The notes below the pieces were generated by a model, which worked only from the letters and a program-made list of their open reading frames with translations, ran no database searches and was not told where the DNA came from. DNA of 64,000 nt, from NCBI GenBank assembly GCA_011800805.1, contig MPNW01000622.1, positions 36,312-100,311 on the forward strand, given 5' to 3'. The stretch comes from Hirudo medicinalis. Lineage: Eukaryota; Annelida; Clitellata; Hirudinida; Hirudinidae. Shown here in pieces: positions 21,882-33,388 of this stretch (positions within the stretch are counted from its first letter, which is position 1; every line of letters begins with the position of its first letter). Both the position numbers and the translations under genes were made by a program.

Positions 21882-24800
21882 TTAGCATTTGTTTACATTT
21901 ATAAAATTAATTGATTCATAATCCACCAACCATATATACAACGCCACAACGGTGAATGCAATTAGGAGAAAAATCAAGAAGGAAATCAAGATCGCTCTGA
22001 ATCTACCTGATTTTTTGGGCTCTAAAATATCACAACATAGTAAATAAGATGTAACGTAAAAAAGGATTATCAACTTTTCATAATCTACAAAGATGTTTCT
22101 TATTTATTCATTAATTCTTAAAACAATAAAATTATTGAAATTCCAGAATAAAATATGCCGTGAACATTTTTTAAACAAAATGAATTGTAGAGAAAAATTT
22201 AAGAAATTTATTTTGCATTAGCAAAATTTAGTTACCTGGTACACAAATCAACCCTGTGACTTTCATAAATCCTGGATAGCAGCTGCAGTGGAAGGAACCA
22301 TTCAAGTTTACGCAGACAGATATCCTCTCTTGGCAAAGTTCTCTACCATTTTCACATTCATCTATGTCTGTTCAACAAACACTCAATCTACGTCAAACAT
22401 ATCTTTCATCACTTATGACGAAAGACTTTAACTGGTGTATCCTATCCCTGATTTATCTACTCGACATAACTCCACATATTCATATATTCTATAGGGAGTA
22501 TTTAGTGCTCACCACTCTAAAATTTTGAGAACACCCCCCGCAGCAGCTATACCCCAATAATAATACAATAATAAAACTAAATTCCAAGTGTTGTGGCACC
22601 AGAGCGTTGATTGGTGTACTTGCATCTGCTGCGGATGTCTAATGTCAGTCTCATCGAGTTTCAAAAGGAACAACACAAAATCCAGGGATGTTATCAACGT
22701 CCAATAAAAGGCCAGACTTCGGCAGGACAGATCTTTGATCATAAATGCATAAAGAGCGTAAACGCCCTTGCTGCGTGGACTCTTCTTTGTTTCTCATTGT
22801 CTAAGTTACTAGGAGCTTCTCAAGTTTACTCTTACTTTCCAGCTGAATATTGCATGTTGTAGTGTTGTTTTTATAAATAAAGTGTTGAGGTTGATCGTCC
22901 GCCTCAGCGGCCATGAAAGCTCTCGGTGGCTTCTTCACGCCCTGTGCTTAATATTTGCAATATGAGGTCTACATTTTCTTTGAAGCGGCGGTCGGAGATA
23001 GAAATTTTCATGACTCGGCCACGGGCTATTATTCATCCATTCGGATGGTAGTCGATAGTGATTTGCGAGCCCGAGGCCGGCCTATTTTTCCCGACAATAC
23101 CTCATCTCTCGGCCAAGGAGTTGGCCCCGTCGTTTCGATGGATCATTGACACTGGAGATCGACGGCTCTCTCCGGCATTCCCGCACCGGTTTTGGAAGAC
23201 TTCTTCTGGCTTCTAATTTGCCAGATCCAGAATGAGGCCGCTTCTGCAGCTTTCGTTCTTTCTCGGCTGGACAATCCAATCTTGGTGAGGAAAGTCGACC
23301 TGCCGACTACGCCCCTTGCGCCAACCTCGATGAAGAAGAGGTTTGTTATGTAGCTTTTCGTTTCCAAGTCCATCGACAGATCTGCATCCCCCCACACACA
23401 ATTACAAAATCCTTTATAACTCCCTGCCCGGCCCTGACGCAATTTGGGAATATTTAGTAAGGGATAGCAACAGGCTCGCCCACGAAAATAGCTGGAGTAA
23501 TGTCGCTTAGTATGTAGTGTCAAAATAATAAATAAACGAAATAAATGCAATTTAAAAATCAATCTTTTGATTTAATATAAAGAAAATCGAAATATCGGGT
23601 TTCAAACCGTCACAGGAGTTTGTGGTGTCGTTGAACAAATATCCAGGCAGACATATACATTCATAGACTCCCTTGGAGTCATCACATATTCTGTCAACCA
23701 TAAATGCACAAGGATCGAATACGTCGCAGTCCGGTTGTACATCTATCATTTCTTCAAATTCCGTTGTTATTAATTAATTACGTCGTTATTTATAATTAAA
23801 GTAATAAACTATATTTTTAAAGTAATGGGCACCAATGAAATTTTAAAGTTAACAATAATCAACTACATGTATATCTCTGATGCAGTATATTTATTATAAC
23901 CTTGGTGTAGAAATTGCTTATTTCTGATAGAATTATCGAAAACGAGTCAAGAAAATTAACAGTATGGAATTTAAATGTGTTTAAAAACAAAAACTGAGAT
24001 AACTCAGTAAGTAATTATGTTGTTATAAGACTGGCAATAGGTCTCTAATTAAAGTGATTACATTTATAATCTAAATTTAAATGTATCCACCTTAATTAAA
24101 CCTAACTTATAAATTAAATCTAGATTATAAATTATATTTATAATAATGTAATCATTTATTATGATTTCTAAATGTAATCACTTTAATTAGATTATAAATT
24201 ACATTTAGATTATAAATGTAATCACTTTAATCAGAGATCTATTAGAGACTATCATATTTAAGATCATAATTAACATAAATCTAGGGCCACGCCGATGGCA
24301 AATAAGTTAATATATATCATCCCTCGCAAGATCACTCAGGTGATCTCAGACATCTGGTTCAAGATTCCACAACATCCAACATTCCCATTCAGTAAATAAT
24401 CAACGCAGGGGACTGTTTGTTATTCAATAACTGGCAACCATAGCATGGCATAAACCACAAAGTGAGATTAATTAATCTAGGCATTGTTTCTACAAACTAA
24501 AACAAAGGTAAACTATTACTTCCGTAGCAGTACCTGGTGCCCTCCAAACCGGGTTTGCAAGCCGTACAAACTCCATACCTGTCCATGTCACCGTCGCAAG
24601 TTTGAAGAGCTGAGGCTTCTGATTTATTTATCCTAAACTTCGGAACTTAAAAATAAACAATTATTGATAGAATTTTAGATGGAAGTTACCGTATTTTCAC
24701 CTATGTAACACGCGTTTTATACTCGATTGTGCGTACCAAGCAACCCCCCCCCTCTGCCTGTTGTAATCCAGCCGTGTGCGTCCTATACAAAATTAAATTT

Positions 24801-27800
24801 ACATGAATTTGACTTCCGTTTAGCAAAAATTACAAATTTCATCGATAGCAAATATTTTTTTTAAACTTTGTATGAGAATCAGTTTCATGATTGAATTTTA
24901 TTATTGGTTGAGCCCTGGCAGTATTCACATAAAGTACATCTGATATATCTGATATGTACTTCTGTTATATACATGTTTACGGCTTTTTACATTTGCATAA
25001 TTTATGGATATTTATCAGTGAATTAAAGCATAATGATTAAATAAAGAATATATTTAAGTGAATATTTTTAAAACGCATATATTTTTGCATGTTATTGTCG
25101 TCTGCGTGTTTTACAAATTCTTCTACACACAAATCTTAAAAACGGTGTGCTATATTATCCGCGTGTTATATCCGTTTGCACGTTGTAATCGTGAAAATAC
25201 GGTAAATGTAATAGAATTTTATATATCTAGTTAAATTGCAATTCAAAAGACAATTACAAATTTTAATTTTAATCAATTAAAAACAAGTAATTATATATCC
25301 GAATCAACGAACGATTATTTAATTGACATCATTTTTTTTACGCTGAATGATAATGGCATAAGGCATTAGATAAAATTTTTTATCCAACGGATAATATTTT
25401 ACATACGTGCATAAACATTGGAAGCTGCAGAACTGCCACAGTAATCATCGGACTTATCACATATTTGTGTGCACAGTGAATGATCCAGTCCCCAGGATTC
25501 ATTTTTAAACAAGGTGGAGCAAGCACAAAAATCATTCTTTTAGCAAATCAAATTTTTTATAAACCTTTTTTGCATGCTAGAGGTTTCATGGAAATATTTA
25601 CCAAAACATATGATATGGCATTATTGAGAAATGTTAGCGGGAATGGATGCCATTTACCTCAGTTTTTCGAAGCCACAAAAGGTATTTCATTTCTTGATTT
25701 TATAAATGACAAGTTTCTGTTCTAGCATGTTGAAGAGAGCACTCGATAAATCATTTCCTTGACTTAGTTATTTCATCAGAGGATAATAGTAAATGACGTA
25801 AGGATAGGAGAACATTTTCATAAGAGTGATCAAGGTATAATTAGATTTAATATAAGTATAGAGCTATGTAAAGGTAGATTACAGCAATCAAATAGGAAAA
25901 ACTTTCTGACGGATTTCAAAATAAGCGAGAAATTAATAACAAAAAAACTTTTTAAACTAATAACTGACAAGAGTCCTGGCATAGATGAACTTCATCAAAA
26001 ATTCCTGAAGGAAATAAGGTTTGAAATCTCTGAACCATTGTGTCACATATTTAACATTTCACTAAATATTGGAGAAATTTCAAGAAACTGAAGATAGGCC
26101 TTAGTGATACCATTGTTTAAAAAGGATAGCAGCCGTTACCCAGGGAACTACAGTCAGAACTAAATACAGTAATTCTGACCTGTATCCTATCAAAAGTAAT
26201 GGAAGATATTTTAAGAGACAAAATAGTGGAACATGTAAAGAAACATAAACTCATCAGGGAAAGCCAGCATGGGTTTGTTAGAGAAAAGTATTGCCTAATT
26301 AACTTGCTTGATTTCTTTGAAAATGTGATGAGAAGACTTGATCAGGGATAGTCAGTGGGTCTGATCTACTTAGATTTTACGAAGGCCTTTTCCAAAGTTC
26401 CACATGAGAGACTAAAGCTTAAGTTGGAGGCATGCGGAATTAGCGGAAAGGTGACGAAATGGATAAAGATATGGTTGAAAGATAGGAGGGGAGGCAAAAA
26501 GTGAGGATAGCGGGAAAGAACTCCAGCTGGGCCGAGGCGGCAAATGGAGTGCCTCAAGGGTCAGTGCTTAGTCCCCCTCTGTTCATCATCTACATGAATG
26601 ATCTGGACATTGGAATTTCTTCAAACTAAAGTGGTAAAGTTTGCTTACGACAAAAAGATCTGTGCTACATTGAATGAAGAAGAGGATGTCCTGGCAGTGC
26701 AGCTTGATTTAAACCTTTTATATGAGTGATCGGCAAAATGGCAAATGACATTTAACGTTGACAAATGCGTGGTCAATCTTATGGGAAAACATAATAGAAG
26801 TTAAAAATCTTCTTAAGAAGAGAGGGATCTAGGGATAATAGTCCACAAAAGAAGCATGTCGTACAAACAATGCATAGAAGCCTCAAAAAGGCCAATAGAA
26901 TATTGGGAATGATCAGGAGAACCATAATAAGTAGAGAAGGATGATATCTTGAGACTATATAAGTCACCAGTGAGATCTCATCTGGAATATTGTGCACCTG
27001 TATGTAATCCATATCTCAAAAAGGATGTTGAAGCTCTAAAAAATTTGCAGAGAAGAGCTACAAAAATGATAAGAGGATTTAGAGATCTGAGTTATTAGGA
27101 GAGGTTAAGAAGGACAAGAATGACTACATTAAAAAAAGAGGCGCACTAGGGGGGACCTCATAGAAACATACAAAATAATCACTGGCAAAGTAGATATGCC
27201 TCCAGTAAAGTTCTTTGAGACAGCTACAGATGCAAGAAGAAGGGGACATCACAGATGGAACAAACTTAGAGCCCAAACATTGGAGGCCAGAACGGTGGAA
27301 GAATTTCAGATTGCCTTAGAGTCTGAAGGCTATTAAGATTATATAAAAAGTTATGGAGGAGTAGTTCCTACAAGCAGGAGATAATCCTGGAGGGCCTTTA
27401 TAACCTGTTAAGTTAATTAGAGTGCAGTGCACTCATTGAACGATTGTAAATAGGAAGGCTTCGGGAATAAGGGTGGTTTCCCTGTGGAATAAATTGGATA
27501 AGGAAACCATCCGTGTGAATAATTAACTTAATGTTGTGTCCTGGGGTGACTCAATATTCAGGTACACAGGTAGGTAGGTTGGTATACTAAGTGTGCTTTT
27601 ATTTACAACAACAAACTTAGGAGGTTAACTTTATGAACGATAAAATATAATAAATATTATTAATTAAATCCGAATAATTAATTAATGGTAAATTGCATTC
27701 ACAGCACCTATGTAAATATTAGCAATTAAAATCAAGGAGTGATTATTGATAGTCTTCGGTCTTCTTAACCACTATAAATAATTATTATGCTATATTATGT

Positions 27801-30800
27801 TGTATTGTGTCAAAAAAATTTATTTATAATCTATATAAGCATTTCAATCTAATTACCAAACGCTCCTTTGATCTTCATCGGGTAATTTTTAATAAGATTT
27901 TATTTTGTAATTGTTTAAATTGTCAAAATTTAAAAATGGCTGATAATGGAAGACTTCGTAATATTAATCGAGCATTGAAATAATCCGCTTTTCTTTTTTA
28001 CCTGCAATGCCGCTACAAATGCATTTATAGTTGCTCGAATGCAGTGATTCAAGCAGTATGGAACTGATGTGTCTCCTCTAAGTTCGTTTTCTCTAACACC
28101 ACCAGTAATGCATCCAATATAGTATGGAAGATCGACTCTCACTGAAAAGAAATTCCTATGATTAATTAAAGACAAACAAAGAATACGAAAATGCTTTTTC
28201 ATGTCTTCATATTCGAGTTGAGTTATGACAAGTGAGTTGTACAACGTAACAAGTGCATTCCCGGAAATATATTTTAAGTTTTTATAATTTCCAACATTTG
28301 GTTGGCTTGTATGATTTACATTTTTTTAAATGTGCCTTGAAAGTTTCAAGTCTGAATCCAAAATCTCTCCTGATAAACCGTGTCCAGAGATCACATGAAT
28401 TTGGTAACTGGTGCCCTTTGATAGAGTGCCATCTCCCAAATCTCAGCAAGCAGTTTATCCTCTTTTCCGTCTTTCGAATCATTCTGACGTACTGTTGATG
28501 TCGCCGTGTAATTCATTCATTCAAATGATCTTTTGTGATAGAAACTCTACGAGCGGCTAGAATCTGAACTCCTAACAGAACGAAAGCTAACGACAACTCG
28601 ACTAACGACGTCATGTAAATGAGAATCGGTAGATGAAATAGTCCCTCTTTCTACTGCGTTGCACTTATTGGTAACATTCCGAACCGGATTTAGCGCTGAA
28701 ATGCGATGTCCTATGGTCGACTTCTATAGAAGGATACCAGGCCAACTCGCAGAATGAGGCTGGGCAATCCGGGGGCTCACTCCTTTGTCCGAAATAGGTT
28801 TAATTTCAATACCTTCCTCTGGATTTGGCTACTAAACTTTGATAGCTAGCCAAACTTTCAGATTGCAATTCTATTAGTTCTAGAAATATCAACGTTTTAT
28901 AAGTGATAAGTGAAATAAATGACTGGAACGACCGAGTGATTTGTTTGTAAAATTTGTTTATTTCCGTCAGTTTTAAACCGCAGAATTTTAAAAAGGTTTT
29001 CGTAGGATCTTAAATATGCTAGATAAACAATGCAAATATTTTGGGTGGGTTTCAGCAATATGAACGAAATTTTTGTTTAGCGAGAAGACTGCGCACGCAT
29101 ACTTTATTTTTTATAACACGGCAATGTTAAGCATATCAAGCCTTTTTCTTCTTTTTTCTTTAACGTATTTCTTCGTAGAGATCACGTACTACCGAATTAT
29201 TTGATATTATTGTTCATTAACGTTCTCATGCAACGTGGCTTGGATCTTTTCCAGATAAGCCCCGCCAAAAAGTTAACCCCCGCCACCCAAAAAAGATGAT
29301 AAAAAAGAGGACACGAAACTTGTACTTTTAGTTTTTATCGAAGAGGGTGAAATTGGGACATGTCATTAATTTCTTGCCGACACTGTCGGGCATTACACCT
29401 CCTGTCAGAAACAGTTGAAAGTGTCATTTGGTGGCCATTGTTGCATAAACGTTGATGATGGATCACTCCGTGGCTTTGCAAAAAACGTATTGCCGTCTCC
29501 TTGTCATGAACGAGAGTCGAAAGCGTTAGAAAGTTCATTTCAGGTTTTACGTCCGAACTTAGAAAATGTTTGCACAAAATGAGCCTAGAGGCGGATGAGT
29601 TGTTTTTATGGCGCGCGTTTAAATATTAAAAAAGTGGCGGGTCTTAACTTTTCGCGCGTGCGCTTTTTGCATTAGTGGCGGGGCTTATCTGGAAAAGATC
29701 CCGTGGCTTTACGTTTCTCGCAAATGTCTTTAGTAGACCCAAAATGTTACCTTTCCGAAATTTGGACTATATATTTATTTTAATGTAAGTTTAGAACTAT
29801 AAAACATATCGTGATAATTCTCTGCTAGAATAATAAATGTTAGTAACCTAGATAAACTGAAAAGTGATCGTATCCACCACAAAGTTGATTTCCACATATG
29901 ATGTTACAATGCTCTGGTTCTATCGGTATGGCATTGTTTAGCGTGTAACCGCATTCACAAAATGATCCCTTACAGAAAACATGAATAAATAAAAGTATTA
30001 AATGACCATTATTAATATTTAAGTAATTATTTTATTATCCATTCAAAAGCAATACATCTACAGTCGTCAATTTATTATCATTTTTGTTATGTTCTTATCG
30101 AAGTAAAACGTAGAAAATAAGTCGAACCAAGCAGAGCTAAAACAAAACGAGTCCCACACTTTATTGTAAACCAAGCCTCCGGACCTGCCGTCCGGAAGAC
30201 CATGAATCGTGATTATAATATAATTTTGCAATATATTTATAAATATACATTACTTATTAATCGTGGCACAACAATTTTTATTCCCGACCAAAACAAATTA
30301 CCCTTCTTCGCTTTCACCTTTCCAGATTTTCCAGATTTACCTCTCCAGATCTTTCAGGTGCCCTGTAGTGTTTCAATTGCAATGTTCATCATTCTCAACT
30401 TCGACTAATCTCTTTCAGAAATTGTTCATTTCTTGCGCCACAATCCCTCCATTCTAGTTGCATGTCTAACTTACTAGAGCTAGAGCTTTTTCAAATGTTT
30501 GTGCATCCATCATCATTGTGCATCAGTTTTTTGGCAAGTTTTAATGATGTGCTCCGGAGAATTGATAGCCATCATCAAAATTTGCGAAGTCTTTTTGATT
30601 CCTTTCCGACACCCTCAACTTGAGGTAGTGGTTTGGAAGATGTCTCGTGAGCATTTCTCACTGCATTTCTGTCCGAGGATATCAAGGTAAAATAAATATA
30701 ACTTCGGATGTGAGCAGAAAGACTTTTGCCATTCAAGATTCTCCGAGGTTTTTCTAATGCCATCTTGTCCTCTCAAAGTCAGAATGCGATCTCGACGTTC

Positions 30801-33018
30801 CACATTGATTGGATCTTGCATTTCTTAAACACATGTCGCTCGTCTTGTAATAATTATGTCATTTTGCTCTACAAGCAATGTTTCGTGAGCATCTCAGCCT
30901 TTCAAAAAAGTCATTGGAATTTAACATCCAACGAAGATGCAGTGTGTGGTTCTCTTCTTACTGCGATCGCTGAGGACGTTCAAATCAAAAATTGAGGAAA
31001 TCTTTGCAATGAAGGAAGCACTCTCGACTTACATTTCTTCAAAAATTAGGATACTGGGAAGAGATAGTAAATTAATAAGATAAACAATTAATATACACAT
31101 TTTTCCATCTGTTCTCATACCGAAGGGTATTACTCGGCACAACGGAATAATCTCGAATCCAATTTGTGCTCGATTGGCTAATCAATTTATTGCCAATCGC
31201 AAGAACTTGTTCAAGCATCATACGAAATGGGAACTATGGACTCAAATGTACCAGACAGTTCAATACGAGTTATTCTCATACAACATTACTTACATTCAAG
31301 ATAGCTGCAAATTGATATGTACGACAATCGAGCAGACATGACTTCCAGTTTGTAAATCGAGGTGAAAATAATGTTTTGAAGTAGCCTAAACATCCATAAT
31401 AAAAAGATGGCACTTCTCCCGGGCCTCCAGCTACAGACGAATGTTGGAATAAAATTAAATCAAATAACATCATAATTTTGATATAATTAAAGCGTCTCCC
31501 CAGGATATATTACTTATAATAATAAATTTTTATAAACGCTCCAAACATTTAACATCCCCACATCATGGCTCGAGATTGGGGGATAATTATTATTATTATT
31601 AATTATAATAATTGTTATTTATATTAATATAATATTACATCATTATTATTATTAATTATAATGTAAGCCATTGGCTGCTATGCCGTTATTATTATAATTA
31701 ATAATTATTATTATAATATTATAATTATAATATATTAATTATATAAATATATTAATTATAATTAATAATAACTATACGGTAATTAATAATAATATTTTTA
31801 TTATAATTATTATTATTGTATAATAATATAATTATATATTATACAATTATATAATAATATAATATATAATATAATTATATAATAATATAATTAATAATTA
31901 ATATAATTATTAATATATAATAACTATTTTTATATCAGTATTATTGCTGTTATTACTATTATTAATAGTAATAAAAACAATTATGATAATATTAATAATA
32001 ACAATGATAATAATAATTAATATTACGTACATTCTAATTTTTCGAAAGAATTTTATATTATGAAAAAGATTTTACGTACAATTTAATCCTTTTGTACATT
32101 GCATCATCAAAGTCAAATAGTTTAAAAATGTTTTATAAATTGACAATTATAAAATTATAATCCAACATTTAAGCACGTTAAGTATTTAACCTAGCGTGAA
32201 TACTTCAATTTCGGCGACGGAAAGGCCAACATTTGTCCGTGATAGGATTCTCACACGATTTGCAAAGTTGGACCTACAATTCACCCTCATATCGTTACCT
32301 GGTCCTGCGCTTGCCCAGGTATGCATTGAACAAATTTCACGAATTCCTGTCTCGTTGTACAGTTCAACCAAAAACATGTCTAGTGCAGCTTCTACAAAGA
32401 TTACTCCAATGGGAGGTTACGTCACAATGAAATGTATAATTCTTACAAAAGGGTAATGCTATTCAAAGATAAATTTATCCAAATACCGAGTCGTCATCCT
32501 CATCATTCAACGATGTCAATGAAAATCAACAAATTACTTTTTACCTAATCCTTCTGCTGCCTCTCCTTCGGTCACAACAACGTAATTCACATAATACAAT
32601 TCCTCCAAGAGAACTTCAATGTAAGCCACTGGATCACACTTTGCTTTAAAAATTGCTGATTTTTCAACGCTTTTGTCCTCATCAGTGAGGAGATCCGATG
32701 ATAGATTCGAAATACTACAGTATGTGGCTGGCTTGTGGGCGGCAATATTCACCTCAGCAATTCCTGAAATTGATTTTGAAGGAAAGGCTTTCTTAAAACA
32801 TTTTACTCGATTTTCGAGTCGCGGCATTGACTGATTTCACGCTGCCAATATCAACGGTGATGTGCTCGTCCTCAGATCAACAACCAAAACAAGTTTTAAA
32901 TAAATTTTTAAGTTTTCGTGTTTTTATAAAAAAAAATAATAAAAATAATAGAAATAATTTTTTATAAGTTCTAATTGCGCTAACCTTTTGGAAACAAGAT
33001 CAGCAAGATGGCCAACAT
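21882..33018 (-). CDS. gene B: F-type lectin / WSC / EGF type I membrane protein
   Basis: Eleven exons (minus): 33018-32985 signal peptide MLAILLILFPKG (identical to A); 32763-32545 and 32391-32191 F-type lectin-like domain (NIAAHKPATYC..., FLVELYNETG, VAEIEVFTLA); 31430-31294 plus 29968-29848 WSC1; 28141-28002 plus 25536-25407 WSC2, eight cysteines each; 24645-24520 EGF/laminin-like; 23751-23608 EGF; 22367-22236 calcium-type EGF (DIDEC); 22021-21882 transmembrane helix (AILISFLIFLLIAFTVVAL) and short tail. The sum is 1524 nt, 507 residues, in frame. Intron positions and phases equal those of A, and intron segments are also shared (e.g. aggataccaggccaac near 12.01 and 28.73 kb), so A and B are recent duplicates. 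Introns hold a LINE, a Merlin-like element and a TIR element. The promoter is cut by the gap at 33105. Confidence 0.8.
23050..23470 (-). pseudogene. LINE ORF fragment
   Basis: A minus-strand frame reads LFFIEVGARGVVGRSTFLTK and then RTKAAEAASFWIWQIR, a pattern seen near the C-terminus of several LINE ORF2 proteins (EVGCRG...ST...L..LG... AAE..S.W.W). There is no catalytic core here. The GC content is higher than the surroundings. It sits in the gene B intron between the last two EGF exons. Confidence 0.45.
24030..24253. repeat. palindromic MITE-like element
   Basis: The left arm, ggtctctaattaaagtgatt followed by acatttataatctaaa, is inverted at the right as tttagattataaatgtaatc followed by actttaatcagagatct. 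Further internal repeats of attataaatt are present. No coding capacity. Confidence 0.6.
24689..25202. mobile_element. non-autonomous TIR element with TA target duplication
   Basis: Starts CCGTATTTTCAC and ends GTGAAAATACGG (perfect 12-bp inverted repeat), flanked on both sides by TA (24687-24688, 25203-25204). The interior is AT-rich with no transposase. A TA duplication is typical of Tc1/mariner/pogo-type elements, so this is probably a MITE. It lies 43 bp upstream of an EGF exon of gene B. Confidence 0.75.
25540..27800 (+). mobile_element. CR1-like LINE with endonuclease end, RT and 3' tail (degenerate)
   Basis: The plus strand reads SFLDFINDKF, VNDVRIGEHFHKSDQGIIRF (end of the endonuclease), then KSPGIDELHQKFLKE, ALVIPLFKKDSSRYPGNY, ILSKVMEDILRDKIVEHV, SQHGFV, VGLIYLDFTKAFSKVPHERL, the VPQGSVLSPPLFIIYMNDLD motif (frame-shifted), FAYDKK in place of F-ADD, and a C-terminal LKNLQRRATKMI. 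The tail (AAGGAGTGATTATTGATAGTC...TTAACCACT) ends near 27775. Multiple stops. It is inserted antisense in the WSC2 intron of gene B, almost touching exon 25536-25407. Confidence 0.85.
29242..29701. mobile_element. Merlin-like DNA transposon, deleted copy
   Basis: Perfect 26-bp inverted ends begin GGATCTTTTCCAGATAAGCC and are flanked by a perfect 8-bp duplication CGTGGCTT (29234-29241 and 29702-29709). The only frame (minus, 29577-29335) reads FLQSHGVIHHQRLCNNGHQM and then DRRCNARQCRQE, resembling the N-terminal zinc-binding region of Merlin/ISXO2-type transposases. The DDE core is deleted. Merlin elements make 8-9 bp duplications, which fits. It sits in the gene B intron between WSC1 and WSC2. 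Confidence 0.75.
31570..32030. repeat. AT-rich low-complexity tract
   Basis: Almost pure TTA/TAA/ATA sequence without coding potential, in the gene B intron between lectin exon 3 and WSC1. Confidence 0.85.
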
Positions 33019-33104
33019 TTTTCTGAAATGACGTCATGCAAATACTACGCAACTATCAATTAAGAATTATTTTCGTGAAAACAGTGTTGGTATGTAACGT
33101 CAAT
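32980..33104 (-). repeat. 125-bp exon-1/5'-flank block, copy 4 (gene B)
   Basis: Same block as at 14948-15072, including exon 1 (33018-32985) and the octamer/CRE composite. It terminates at exactly the same base as copy 1, against a run of N. Confidence 0.85.
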
Positions 33105-33166
33105 NNNNNNNNNNNNNNNNNNNNNNNNNNNNNNNNNNNNNNNNNNNNNNNNNNNNNNNNNNNNNN
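33105..33166. other. assembly gap (62 N)
   Basis: Run of N between the gene B exon-1 block and a (TTA)n tract. The gene B promoter is therefore missing here. Confidence 0.99.
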
Positions 33167-33208
33167 TATTATTATTATTACTGATTATTATTATTATTAT
33201 TATTACTG

Positions 33209-33262
<54 letters not shown>

Positions 33263-33306
33263 GTTATTATTATTATTATTATTACTACTATTATTATTAT
33301 TATTAA
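33167..33306. repeat. (TTA)n microsatellite
   Basis: About 140 bp of TTA/ATT units with single interruptions (actgatt), resembling the tract at 16284-16443 that also abuts a gap. Confidence 0.9.
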
Positions 33307-33388
33307 TAATCATCATTTTCAGAAATTAAATCTAAGAACCACATCCCCTTTCTCTTACTTGTTGCTTATTTTGTTAAAGCTCCTACAG

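Noticed and set aside
22955..23149. Plus-strand 64-residue frame
   Set aside because: Opposite strand of a LINE-like fragment, with no independent support.
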